The translations under genes were made by a program, and so were the position numbers. The notes below the pieces were generated by a model. It saw only the letters and a list, made by a program, of their open reading frames with translations. It was not told the DNA's origin and ran no database searches. DNA of 64,000 nt from Pterobdella sp. o SKG-2022 (Eukaryota > Annelida > Clitellata > Hirudinida > Piscicolidae), in assembly GCA_964035795.1 (NCBI GenBank), contig OZ038321.1, positions 11,311,093 to 11,375,092 of the forward strand. The letters run 5' to 3'. Shown one piece after another: positions 55,101-64,000 of the stretch (position 1 is the stretch's first letter; every line of letters starts with the position of its first letter).

Positions 55101-55531
55101 ATCAAATTTAATATATGCTTCAGAATAACCCAGAAAATCTTTTTTTCATTTAATGACATTTTTATCCCGTTTCATTATTATAAAGCTTGAATAGTTCATC
55201 TCATGTTTATAAGTTTTTTAATCCACCATTATCAATGCTAATCTACAGTTATCCGCTTCGACCACCTCTGGTACATTTCACAACAAAAATTTTCCATCCA
55301 AACGTTAGTCGACATGGCGACATAGGGCTTGATTCGATAAATGAAAACTGGTCCTTGGCACTGACCATCACCAAGATCCTCATAAGCATCCAATCACTCC
55401 TAACAGATCCCTATTCGTATGTATGCATGGAGCCCAGCATCGGCAAACTTTACCAGCAAAATCGTTCTCTTTATGAAAAAATTGCTAGATATTGGACTCA
55501 AAAATATGCTGTTTACAATGCTGTTAGTTAA
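49104..55531 (+). CDS. F-box protein with C-terminal cysteine-less ubiquitin E2 (UBC) domain, 9 exons
   Basis: Exons: 49104-49169, 49328-49422, 49916-50049, 50251-50355, 50894-50978, 54246-54335, 54590-54638, 54839-55044, 55249-55531. All phases join; the total is 1113 nt, 370 residues plus stop. Layout: a CxxC...CxxC finger at residues 26-45 (ECLLCNGYYGFN, QPLCRTCH); an acidic linker (SGNEDSDSS); a short helix (VEQLNSELEKRLDEL); an F-box at about 130-170 (LPDE, then SVLINLFKYLDDLSLWNV, RRVCSRW); a post-F-box WRSFVEHRWPLF; a CLYC knot; then a UBE2D/E-like fold from about 225 (WQASIAGPGGSPYEGG, PPLVHFTTKIFHPN, SLALTITKIL, WTQKYAV). The catalytic Cys position is Gly303 (GDIGLD, codon 55325-55327), so thioester catalysis is not possible. 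The role inferred is an SCF-type receptor that mimics or docks E2. The exon 49328-49422 donor and the 54590 acceptor are the softest borders; a start at 54543 for that exon is the alternative. Confidence 0.85.
51526..51680. repeat. Palindromic MITE-like element
   Basis: Arms of about 62 bases, left from TTTGAGGAATTTTAATACAT to about 51588 and right ending in ATGTATTAAAATTTCTCAAA, are reverse complements with about four differences. The loop of about 30 bases includes GCTAATGTTTTATGG. It lies in the large intron of the F-box/E2 gene. A partial relative is at 57713-57790. Confidence 0.8.
51683..53467 (-). mobile_element. 5'-truncated LINE, reverse transcriptase and C-terminus
   Basis: It lies in an intron of the F-box/E2 gene, antisense. 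Blocks in order from 53457: RKAVCKMISGKAAGPSG, IVNLYKGKSD, MQCGFMPGRCTTDAIF, FVVFVDLGKAFDRV (motif A), GVHQGSVLTLLLF (motif B), LLYADDLLIIS (motif C), then a cysteine cluster (CGVCFNGV, FRCSRC) and LKRLKRNDLAMI. Frameshifts near 53050 and 52550 and at least one stop break it. The 3' end has a short GATGAT-type tail at about 51683-51700. It belongs to the FMPGR-type RTs common in invertebrates; clade not assigned. Confidence 0.8.
53748..53915 (+). mobile_element. tRNA-derived SINE, second copy
   Basis: The head reads GCCTATATAGCTCAGCTGGT AGGGCA (A box) with a weaker B box (AGTTACCAAGCTCGATGC). The body matches 32087-32255 at ATTAGCACGTGTTTCACAGT, TGTTTTCGCTGCATTAAGTT and the AAGTGCTCTATGAAAATA tail. 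More diverged than the first copy. Confidence 0.75.
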
Positions 55532-55971
55532 TGTGCAAGATGGTGTCATAAACTGTTTTTAAACCGGTTGTCTAGCGGATTTTATTTGAAAAATTTTGAA
55601 TTTAACCTCATGTTTTATATTATAAATTTCGTTAAAAATATTTTGCTAGTCTATTTAATTCTAATCAATGCCTTGGTTGCCATAATGGGGTTGTTTTGAA
55701 TGTAGCTGCAATTATTTTGGTATGCTTATTTCTTGAACGCTTTGATTTAGAATCTCAACATTTAGTACCGACATTGACATACAATTTCAATATGTGATAC
55801 TAATCTAATTGAATAAATTTTTGATAAAGCATTTCGATCGATTATTTTAAACTTCGCTTCTTCATAAGATTTTTAAATAAAATCAGCAAGACGATTTAGT
55901 TCATAAAAAATATTTGTATCAAAAATGACATTGATGCTAGAGCTATAATAAAGATGAAAGGCGACTGCTGC
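55532..55971. other. Intergenic between convergent genes
   Basis: The F-box/E2 gene ends on the left and the glycosyltransferase-like gene on the right, so this holds both 3' ends. AATAAA-like words occur near 55812 and 55876. No other feature was seen. Confidence 0.5.
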
Positions 55972-57452
55972 TTAGACTCGTTGGTGCTCCATGCTCATGT
56001 GTGTGAGGTTTTGCAGTAGACTGTGAATGTGTCCATTGAGGAAGCCTGAAGGAGGTCCATGCTTAAGAGGGTTTGACTTGTCAGCATCGATCACTTTCTC
56101 TAGCGTCTCTTTCATTCCTTTTATGCGTATGATTACACTGTTGCGGTCATTGACATGAACACCAACCGACAAATCTCCATTTTCCTCAATTATAAGTCCT
56201 ACAGGAAAAACAAATCCCTTTTCTATGAAACGTTTGCGAACCATAGGTGCAAATAGGTATATTTTCTTATTTACTCGAATGGGATGACTGAGGTAAACGA
56301 TTCGAAAAGGGAAGACTCTTATCATCACTATATGTGCACTGTAATACCTTCGAAAATAATTATCTTTGAAAATATAAATTTTATTTATAATATATATTTT
56401 TTTTATGCTTTAATCTGTAACCTCACGAAAGAGCTTTTTTTATACATGGTAGTGTGTGCAATACTGATATAATACGGGTGTCGATAAAGTTCGAAAGGAG
56501 TGCCTCCCCGTAGATGTGAGTGACCATCACTGAAAATGAACCCTCTATGACCTTCCTCCTTGTACGCCCATTTGCACTTGCCCTCTAACGAGCACGTGAG
56601 CACTCGAAAGGGATCGAGGTTGTGCACGAAATACAATTGGTCTTTGATGATCAGAGGCATCCAGTGCTTGTCTCGAGGCATGTCGTTTTTTTCTGTGGCA
56701 TTCACCATGGGAGTGCCACCTTGAATTTCAGGTATTATTGGCAGACTTTTATTAATGTTCCATAAAACAGTATAATCCATTATGTTGTTTTTGGCAAATG
56801 CCATAGCAGCATTGAAAGAAATAAAAAGTTGGTTTTGACACGCAAACAAACGAGGTTCTATAGGACCATCTCCCACCCACCATTGCTTAGGCGCCGGAAT
56901 TCCCAAAATGGAAGGGTAAGTTATTGGCTTCATGTGGTTATCAAATTTCTGCATGAACAACCAGTTGTCGGAAAAATGGTTTGCAGGCCAACTACCCTTC
57001 TCTTCAAAGTTTTCCCTACCCAACCAAATGCGAGAAACCAACAAAACTTCATTGTTGAGCATTAATAAAGCAGGGCTGTTGCCATAGAAGTCATATTCTC
57101 TTGGGGGGTCGAGGAAGCGTCGAGATGCTTCATACTCAAGTTGTGGAGAAAATGAATGTACCATACACGAGACCGCTGTACCATCCAAGGTTTGGGCTAT
57201 TCCTTTTGTGTTGAATGTAAATCCACCAGTTTTGAACTTTTTGCAATATCTTTCTCTAAGAAACAATTTGTTTTTGCTGAATTTTTTGTTTTCTTTTTCT
57301 TCATTTCTTTCGAAACTGTTTACGAAATTTTTTAAATGCACAACTTTCAAATGTTCTTTAGATTCATTGGGCTGAGAAATGACCCATAAAAAACAAATTA
57401 AACTGAAAACAGAACTAATAGAATAAAAAACTTTTTTGAAAAATTTATTCAT
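55972..57452 (-). CDS. Predicted type II membrane glycosyltransferase-like protein (BMT/GH130-like), 2 exons
   Basis: Exons 56422-57452 and 55972-56338, split by an 83-base intron (donor GAG/GTTACA, acceptor TTACAG), join in phase to give 465 residues. A short basic start (MNKFFKK) precedes one hydrophobic segment at about residues 8-27, then a long lumenal part. That is the topology of Golgi glycosyltransferases. Repeated short beta-rich blocks include GNSPALLMLNNEVLLVSRIW, GDGPIEPRLFACQNQLFISF, KHWMPLIIKDQLYFVHNLDP, SHLRGGTPF and FPFRIVYLSHPI. These recall the five-bladed propeller of GH130 phosphorylases and fungal beta-mannosyltransferases (an EPR-containing blade, an RGGTPF turn). The family call is from memory of motif style only; gene structure is firmer than function. 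Two N-terminal coding Mets are not in competition, since the first fits the signal anchor. Confidence 0.7.
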
Positions 57453-57712
57453 TATGTTCTCAAGACTACATCATGCGTTTAAATTGCTTTGAGTCTCATT
57501 AAACCCATGAACAAAAACGTGAGATATAAAAATTTTTTATATACAGGTGATCTTCAGTGATATTCAAAAGATTTGTCAGCTGTGAATGGACGGGGTATTA
57601 CACTATATAGAATATTTCTATTTATGAGTGTTGTGAATACAACACATATGTAAAATATATTTTAATTTCTAGAAACATCTTGAATAACCATAGTTACTAA
57701 ATGAGTTTTTTT
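57453..57712. other. 5' flank of the glycosyltransferase-like gene
   Basis: AT-rich with no recognised element; the promoter should lie here. Confidence 0.35.
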
Positions 57713-57790
57713 GCTAATGTTTTATGATAAGGCTAAACTTATTGAAAATTATAGCTGTTTTTTGCTTAATAAATGTACTAAAATTTTTTC
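57713..57790. repeat. Partial relative of the 51526-51680 MITE
   Basis: It matches the loop and right arm of that element: GCTAATGTTTTATGATAAGG, GAAAATTATAG and AATAAATGTACTAAAATTTT, with several substitutions. The left arm is absent. Confidence 0.65.
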
Positions 57791-58199
57791 ATACATCGAC
57801 GTAGAAAATTGTTAAAAAATATTTCCCCAATTTATGTAGTATTTTTTTAAAAAACATCTTTCATAACTGTTTATATTTACAATTTATCTTTTTCAATTGT
57901 TCTATCCATAAAAGTCTAGTTCTTATTATATGTAAAATTCACCGTGTATTTAATAGTTGAATAAGCATTCTTCACTGAGAGGAAATATTTTCAACACCAA
58001 CATTGATTTCATCAGATATAATATATAATATCCGTTTTCAATAAAAAAAAATAAAAATGGCATGCCTAAATAACTTGTTTCGACTCCATGACAGCTACCG
58101 CATATCCCATCCTTTCCCTATTTTAGCGTCAAGGAAAGCAACTGAGGCGTCCCATGTCAAATATTGTTGAAAGATAGTCTAAAGAGATATATTTTGAAA

Positions 58200-60400
58200 A
58201 AAGACTAAGCTAATGATGTTGAGTTTTTAATTTCAAGTAAGAGAAAGTTCCAAACAGCAAATGACATGTCTGAAACCTCGGTCGGATATATTATTATTGC
58301 TACTATTCTAAAAATTATTCTATTCTAAACTGAAAGCCAATGAAATTGAAAGAGGTGATATTTAGATGAATGATGAAAACAGTGATGCTGTGTTTTTATG
58401 CTCAATGATCTTCTGACAGCTTTGTTCATTATTCTCAGAAGTCGTTCTTGTTGATGTCTAGTAATGTTGTATAAAAAAGAAATACAATAATCAAGTCTGC
58501 TAAGAATCAAACAACGAGCCAGTGTTGAAACCATATCATTAGTGAGGAATTGACTTATTTAAGATAAAGCTCGAAGATGAAGATTGCAAGAACAAATGAC
58601 AGTTTCAATGTGATGGTCGAATGATAATTTCTCATCAATAGAGGTTCTTAGGATCTTTAATCTTTCGATGATGTCGATTTATTTAGCTGTTGTGGGGTGC
58701 CAGTTTTCATGACTTTAGTTTTTGAGGTATTGAGTTGAAGTTTGTTCAGTAAAAACCATCTTTCAACCGTTCTAAAGCATTCAGTAAGAGTGGCAATGGA
58801 GTTTAAAGGGTTATGGGGTTTATTTTAAATAGGATTTGCATTTCATCTGCATATTGGTGATGGGTTAAGTTTGAATTATTGAAAATGCGGCAATGGTAGA
58901 TATGTATGTAAAAAAAATAGTGGTCCAAGAACGGATCTTTGTGGAGCGCCATGTTCAATGGTAACCGTGGAAGACCTATAGTGCCGAGTTTTACAAACTG
59001 CTTTCTTTCAGTGAGATAGGACTCCAATCTTTTAAGTGCTATTCTAAACTCATGAATAAGGCGCTCAAGTAAAATTCTGCAATCAATGGTGTCAAATGCT
59101 GCAGATAAGTTAAGTGATGTTCGGATAAAAGCTTTTGTGTTGTCGCAGCCTACGTAAACATCGTCGAAAACGTGGAAAAGTGCTGTTTCAGTTGAATGAT
59201 TAGAACAATAAGCTGAGTGGTAGCCTAAAATATTATAGTTATAACAATGTGGGATCTAATTTGCATTAAAATAGCTTTTTCGAATTTTTTAGAAATTTTA
59301 GATAAGTTTGATATTGGTCTAAAATTCGCTGGAACAGTGGGGTTAAGATTGAGTTTTTTGAGAAGTGGGGTGATTTGAGCAGTTTTGTAATTGCTCGAAA
59401 ACTTCCTTTCTTGGAAAGACGTTTTTATTAGTTTTGCATTGCTTTATAAAGTGTTTTAGTACAATGATTAAACATTTTGTGGGAAAAGGGTCAAATGGAG
59501 AGATTCTTTTACACAACTTAAATATAATTTAGTTGAAATTAAGAGGAATTTTGAATGTGTTAATTGAAAATCAAAAGCTATGATAAGTTCAGCCTTATCA
59601 TAAAAAGTTAGCTTTTTCGCTAATAGCGGCACAGCATCATCATTATTGTGTTGGCGTTTTTGGCGATGGAGGAGGCTATTTAGTTTTTTCCATAACATTC
59701 GTGGGTTCTTAGAAATTTTCAACTCATCTTTGATTGATTTAATCTTAGCTTGCATGATCAAAGATCTTGCTTTGTTTTAAGCCTCATCATAAGCAGATTT
59801 TGCATCAATGGGCAAGGTCTCGAAATATGTTTTTTCTATCTTTTCTGAAATGTCTGGTTTCAATTGCTTTGTGTGACAGTTGATGTAAGAAAAGTGACTC
59901 TCTGACTGCTTTTGTACAGAGAGAAGCATGATTACCAAAGAGGGTGACTATTGTATTCTTGGAAAAAATTGCATACTCTTAAAAAGAGGTGGTATTGATA
60001 TTAAAAAAAAGGAGAGTTTTAGAAATCATTATTAAATAGTTCCCAGTTTATTTTATTTATATTTTTTCAATTATAGGTTATTGGTATAAGTTTGAACTTA
60101 AAAGAAAGAGATGAAGTGATGAGATGATAGTCAGAAAAAGAGGTTGATGTTACAGATATTGTTTGCATTATATTTTAGAGTTTTTTTGAAATGAGAAGGT
60201 CAAGTATGTTACATTTTTCATCTGTGGAGGTTGTAATGTGTTGGATAGAGAATTCTCTTGAAGTTTCGCTGACTGCATTTCCTTGATGCATAGTTTATTA
60301 GAAAGATCGGATGCATTGAAATAACCTCAGATGATAATGTTGGTATATTCTCTCGTTTGAATGTCAATGAGTTGACTAAAATCTTCAATAAAAGTGGGTA
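58200..60400 (-). mobile_element. CR1-like LINE, heavily decayed
   Basis: Reading leftwards, the blocks are endonuclease remnants near 60100-60400 (NIII, GYFNASD in place of GDFN, PTHYNL), then KSIKDELKISKNPRMLWKKL (59700s), YCSNHSTETALFHVFDDVYV and FDTIDCRILLERLIHEF (59100s), YLTERKQFVKL (59000), QYADEMQI in place of YADD (58850) and LDYCISFLYN near 58490. Order, orientation and motif style fit a CR1/L2-type element. Many stops and shifts; the YADD change to YADE would be inactivating. The 3' end is not sharp. Confidence 0.7.
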
Positions 60401-60436
60401 ATGAGAAACTAGCTAACTCAATTTAATTACCTCAAT

Positions 60437-60672
<236 letters not shown>

Positions 60673-60688
60673 ATTAATAATCTCAACC

Positions 60689-63596
60689 AAGATTTCCACT
60701 ACAAGCAACTCCATTAGTTCATGCAACATATGTCAACTGATCAACAAGAGAAAACTTGGCCGCTCTTGTTGTAACTGCAGCCACTACTACCATTTCTCTT
60801 GTGTTACCCCTAAACTAACAAAGAGGATTTCTTCTCAATTAAAAAATTGGTTTTGTAGCTCATGTTTAAAAACGAAATCACAACTTTCCCTTAACGCTGA
60901 TCCCGTCGCTACACCCGTCAACGATATTAGCATAGTCTTTGCTTTGTTTACTGAGGTCTGTAAAAATTTCTGTTAAAATTCCTAAAGCCGCCCGTAGCAC
61001 GGTTTTCGATGCTCTTTCTTCTTGTATTGTGGAAGCGGTAAATAGGAATGATAATGTCTTTTGATCGCGTTTGTTTTGTTTTGCACCTGTGGCTCTCGGA
61101 ATCTCGCTGTCTGAGAAATATGAAAAGCTATCTTTGGTTAAACAAATAAAAAGGTCTATCTCGTTGTTCAAATCGGAGTCATTTTCAGTTAATATTCCCG
61201 ACATCAATCTTTCTAGTTCGTACAGGAACAAGCATAACAGTAACTCTGAAATTAGAAAAGCCGTAAATTCTAAATTGGCTCAAGGCGATGTTTCCGCCGC
61301 TGTTAGATTAATTGCATCTGACGACACTTTTCTGGAACCATGCCCCGAAATTTTAGAAGTTATAAGAAGTAAGCACCCTTATGCACCTTTGGATGTAGCG
61401 CTTATAGCCAGCTTCAATCACGAGGATTCTATTTTATTTACATCCAAGGACATCAAAAATGCTCTCTCTGCTTTCCGTCCAAGCAGTAGTGGAAGCATCG
61501 ATGGTTTGCGCCCTAGTCACCTGTTTGACCTAACTTCTTTTGCTAAAGGTGAATCTGGTGTCAGATTGTTGTAGGCTGTTACTTCACTTTGTAACTTCAT
61601 TGTTTCGGGAAATATTTCTAGCTACACGCGCAACTTTTTCTTTGCACTGCGCAAGAAAGATGGAGGCATCAGACCTATAGCAGTCGGAAATGTATTTCGC
61701 AGACTTGCATCAAAAGCCGCCTGTCGTCCAGTCACCTAGTCTATAAAAAATCCTTTTTCCCAGTTCAACTGGGTGTTGGTGTGCCAGAAGATTGCGAAGC
61801 TGCGGCCCACGCTGTCCGTTCCCTGTTTTTGAATCGTGATATTTCTCCTTGTGCTAACGCAAAAAATGAGATGATTCTCGTCAAACTTAACATGAAAAAC
61901 GCATTTAACACTATTCGGCGTGACTATTTTCTAAAAGCCTGTTTTCTGAAAGCCCCTTCACTTTATCAGCTTGCGCACCATGCATACGCTACATGGAGTG
62001 ACCTTCTATTTGGTTCAGACATAATCCAATCCCAAACTGGAATTCAACAAGGCCATCCTCTGGGGTCTTTACTTTTTGCCCTTGGTGTAGACGAAATTGC
62101 CAGAAACGTGTCTATTCCTTTAAACACATGGTACTTTGATGACGCCAATCTGGGAAGCTCCTTCGACTGTGTCAGAAAAAATCTTGATTTCATTATTCCT
62201 GCCTTGTCACGTATTGGTCTTTCCATCAACCCCGACAAATCGGAGATCATCAACATAGGTTGTACTGTTGATGAGTTCAAATTAGCAATAAGATGCATCA
62301 ATGGCCAATTTACAGATTTTAGGCTCACCGATACTTGAATCTGGTATTAAAAATACTCTTTCAAAAAAAGCAGACTATTTTTTCACAAATGTCCTCACGA
62401 CTATTGCTACTTGATTTTCATCCGACTCTCTTTCTATTACGTAGTTGTTTTTCCATACCTAAACTTTTATACATATCACTTTCTGCGCCTTGTTATGAGT
62501 CACCCAATGAATTGGGCAAAATTGACGGCATACTTCGTAAGTGTGCCGTTGACATATGTAATGTCCACTTTGATGACACAGGTTGGCGCATTGCTACCTT
62601 GCCTATTCGTTTTGGAAGTTTAGGTTTACGGTCAGTTTTTGATATTTTCGAGGTTGCATATTTGGCCTTCATGCACACTACCGAAGGTTTAGTCAAAAAC
62701 ATTCTTTCAAACTTTTCCAAATCTTTTTTTGACAATTCTTTGGCGGTACGTGTGCAATCCTGGAATAAACTTTGTCTTGCCTGAAACCAAATCCTAGCAA
62801 CTTCAGTGGAATCAAATAAATTGTAAAGGAGTTTCTGAAAACTTAAAAACGTCTCTCGACCAGTATCGTTTAGCTTGTTTTCTTGCGGCCTTTCAACCCC
62901 ACACTGGTGCTTGGCTTACTGCACTTGCTGCTTCATCTTTAGGCAACCTGCTTTCAAACGATTGTCTCCGTTACGCTGTGGCTCTCCGTACTGGCTCTAA
63001 CGTGTATCAAAATTTCACTTGTCACTGTGGTGAAAAAGTTGATAAATTTGGGCTGCATCCTATTTCATGCGTTAAAAGCGGAGGCCGTTATCCTCGTCAT
63101 TGTGCTTTAAACGACATTGTGTTTCGAGCTTTAAACGTCGCTGGCTTCAATTCAATCCTTGAGCCTTCCGGTCTCGACTTTGATGCTAGTAAAAAACCCG
63201 ATGGCGTCACTATTTTTCCGTATAAAGAAGGAAAGTCCTTGACTTGGGATGTCACCTGTACGTACACGTTTTCTGCATCCGTATCTCTCGATTCGACAGT
63301 CTCTCCAGGCTCTTCTGCTCGTAATGCGGAGATTTCGAAAATCGGCAAATACGCATTTCTTCAGCCCGTTATTTGTTTACTCCTGTAGTGGTTGAGACTT
63401 TTGGGATTTTTGGCCCAGTCACTAAAAGTTTCTTATTAGAACTGGGCAACAAAATGAAGGATCGGACCTCAGTCAATCTGGAGACAACTTGGCTTTTTCA
63501 ACGCTTGTCGATTGCTATTGTCAGAAGTAACTACCTGAGCCTTGCCATGTCCTACAAAGCTGGCAGGGCACAAGAAGACGCAACCCTGAAAGTGTG
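60689..63596 (+). mobile_element. Retroelement with PHD finger, reverse transcriptase and restriction-like endonuclease, decayed
   Basis: Four linked parts in changing frames. (1) A PHD-type finger at about 60719-60865: SCNICQ, then CCNCSHYYHFSC, WFCSSCL. (2) An RT N-terminal region, 61071-61574 (FRPSSSGSIDGLRPSHLFDL). (3) RT proper, about 61640-62338: GGIRPIAVGNVFRRLASKAA, PEDCEAAAHAVRSLF, KLNMKNAFNTIRRD (motif A with Asp changed to Asn), GIQQGHPLGSLLFAL, WYFDDANLGS. (4) 62978-63596: a C/H finger (CHCGEKVDKFGLHPISC, RHCALNDIVFRAL) and a PD-(D/E)xK-like core (KKPDGVTIFP, LTWDVTC). At least four frameshifts. The C-terminal endonuclease instead of an AP endonuclease suggests an R2-like, early-branching non-LTR lineage. 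Confidence 0.75.
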
Positions 63597-63716
63597 AATC
63601 AGTTTTAGTGAATATTGCCTGAAGATTGACACAGTTTCTACAAGAATTTAATTCTGCACTTCTTATTTTGTTAAAATATTATTTTTATTGATAGTTTTTT
63701 GAAAGTTATTGTTAAA

Positions 63717-63812
63717 TATAATAAAAACAAACACTAAGGTTTATTGAGAACTCTTACAAAAAGCTTCGTGTATTAAGTTTCTCAATAAACCTTAGTGTTT
63801 GTTTCTATTATA
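63717..63812. repeat. Small palindromic element
   Basis: Arms 63717-63750 and 63779-63812 (34 bases each) are reverse complements with one mismatch, core ACAAACACTAAGGTTTATTG. A 28-base loop contains AAGCTT. It is similar in style and length to the other foldback elements here but with a different arm sequence. Confidence 0.8.
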
Positions 63813-64000
63813 CTGATTTCCGGCTATTTTACGTCAACATAATTGTTGAAGGTTTCAAAAGTTCAATTTGAAAATCTTTAGTAATCAACATTGCTACACA
63901 TACTTATTCATAGTTTGAATATAAAGTAGACTAATCAACAAATCCTCGAAAAATAAAATTGAAAAAAGTTTAATAATTAGTAATATTTTAATAAATAGTA
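63813..64000. other. AT-rich end of window
   Basis: No coding or repeat feature seen. Confidence 0.4.

Overview
This is animal nuclear DNA, AT-rich (the gene-poor parts visibly more so), with GT-AG introns, long intron-rich genes and several classes of decayed retroelement. No operons, CRISPR arrays or tRNA genes were seen. The secreted neuropeptide precursor, class IIa deacetylase and very finely split DNAJC13/RME-8 gene point to an invertebrate metazoan. I cannot name the phylum from sequence alone.

Layout. Bases 973-4819 (+) carry the catalytic half of a class IIa histone deacetylase. A single-exon amidated-neuropeptide precursor sits at 7726-8145 (-). A gene desert of about 13 kb follows, to 21.3 kb. 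Bases 21373-48366 (-) are one gene, DNAJC13/RME-8, reconstructed as 58 exons (about 2280 codons) whose phases join almost everywhere; its introns hold a 3.8-kb LINE, a 535-bp CA repeat, SINE pieces and other repeats. Bases 49104-55531 (+) form a nine-exon gene joining a CxxC finger, an F-box and a ubiquitin-E2 fold whose catalytic cysteine is glycine. Bases 55972-57452 (-) encode a two-exon predicted type II membrane protein resembling beta-mannosyltransferase / GH130-type propeller enzymes. From 58.2 kb to the end are decayed retroelements, including one with a PHD finger, reverse transcriptase and restriction-like endonuclease, plus a small hairpin element.

Functionally the host genes are independent: chromatin deacetylation, peptide signalling, endosomal retromer/clathrin regulation, a ubiquitin-pathway scaffold and Golgi-type glycosylation. 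The most unusual item is the F-box/pseudo-E2 protein: nine exons whose splice phases all match and sum to exactly 371 codons, so the missing cysteine does not look like simple decay. Second is the neuropeptide precursor with three copies of an Asp-Met-Gly-Lys-Arg processing motif.

Limits: exon borders were read by eye from splice consensus, frame and remembered family sequence. Family names for the glycosyltransferase-like gene and LINE clades are tentative. The first coding exon of DNAJC13 and the N-terminal exons of the deacetylase were not found.
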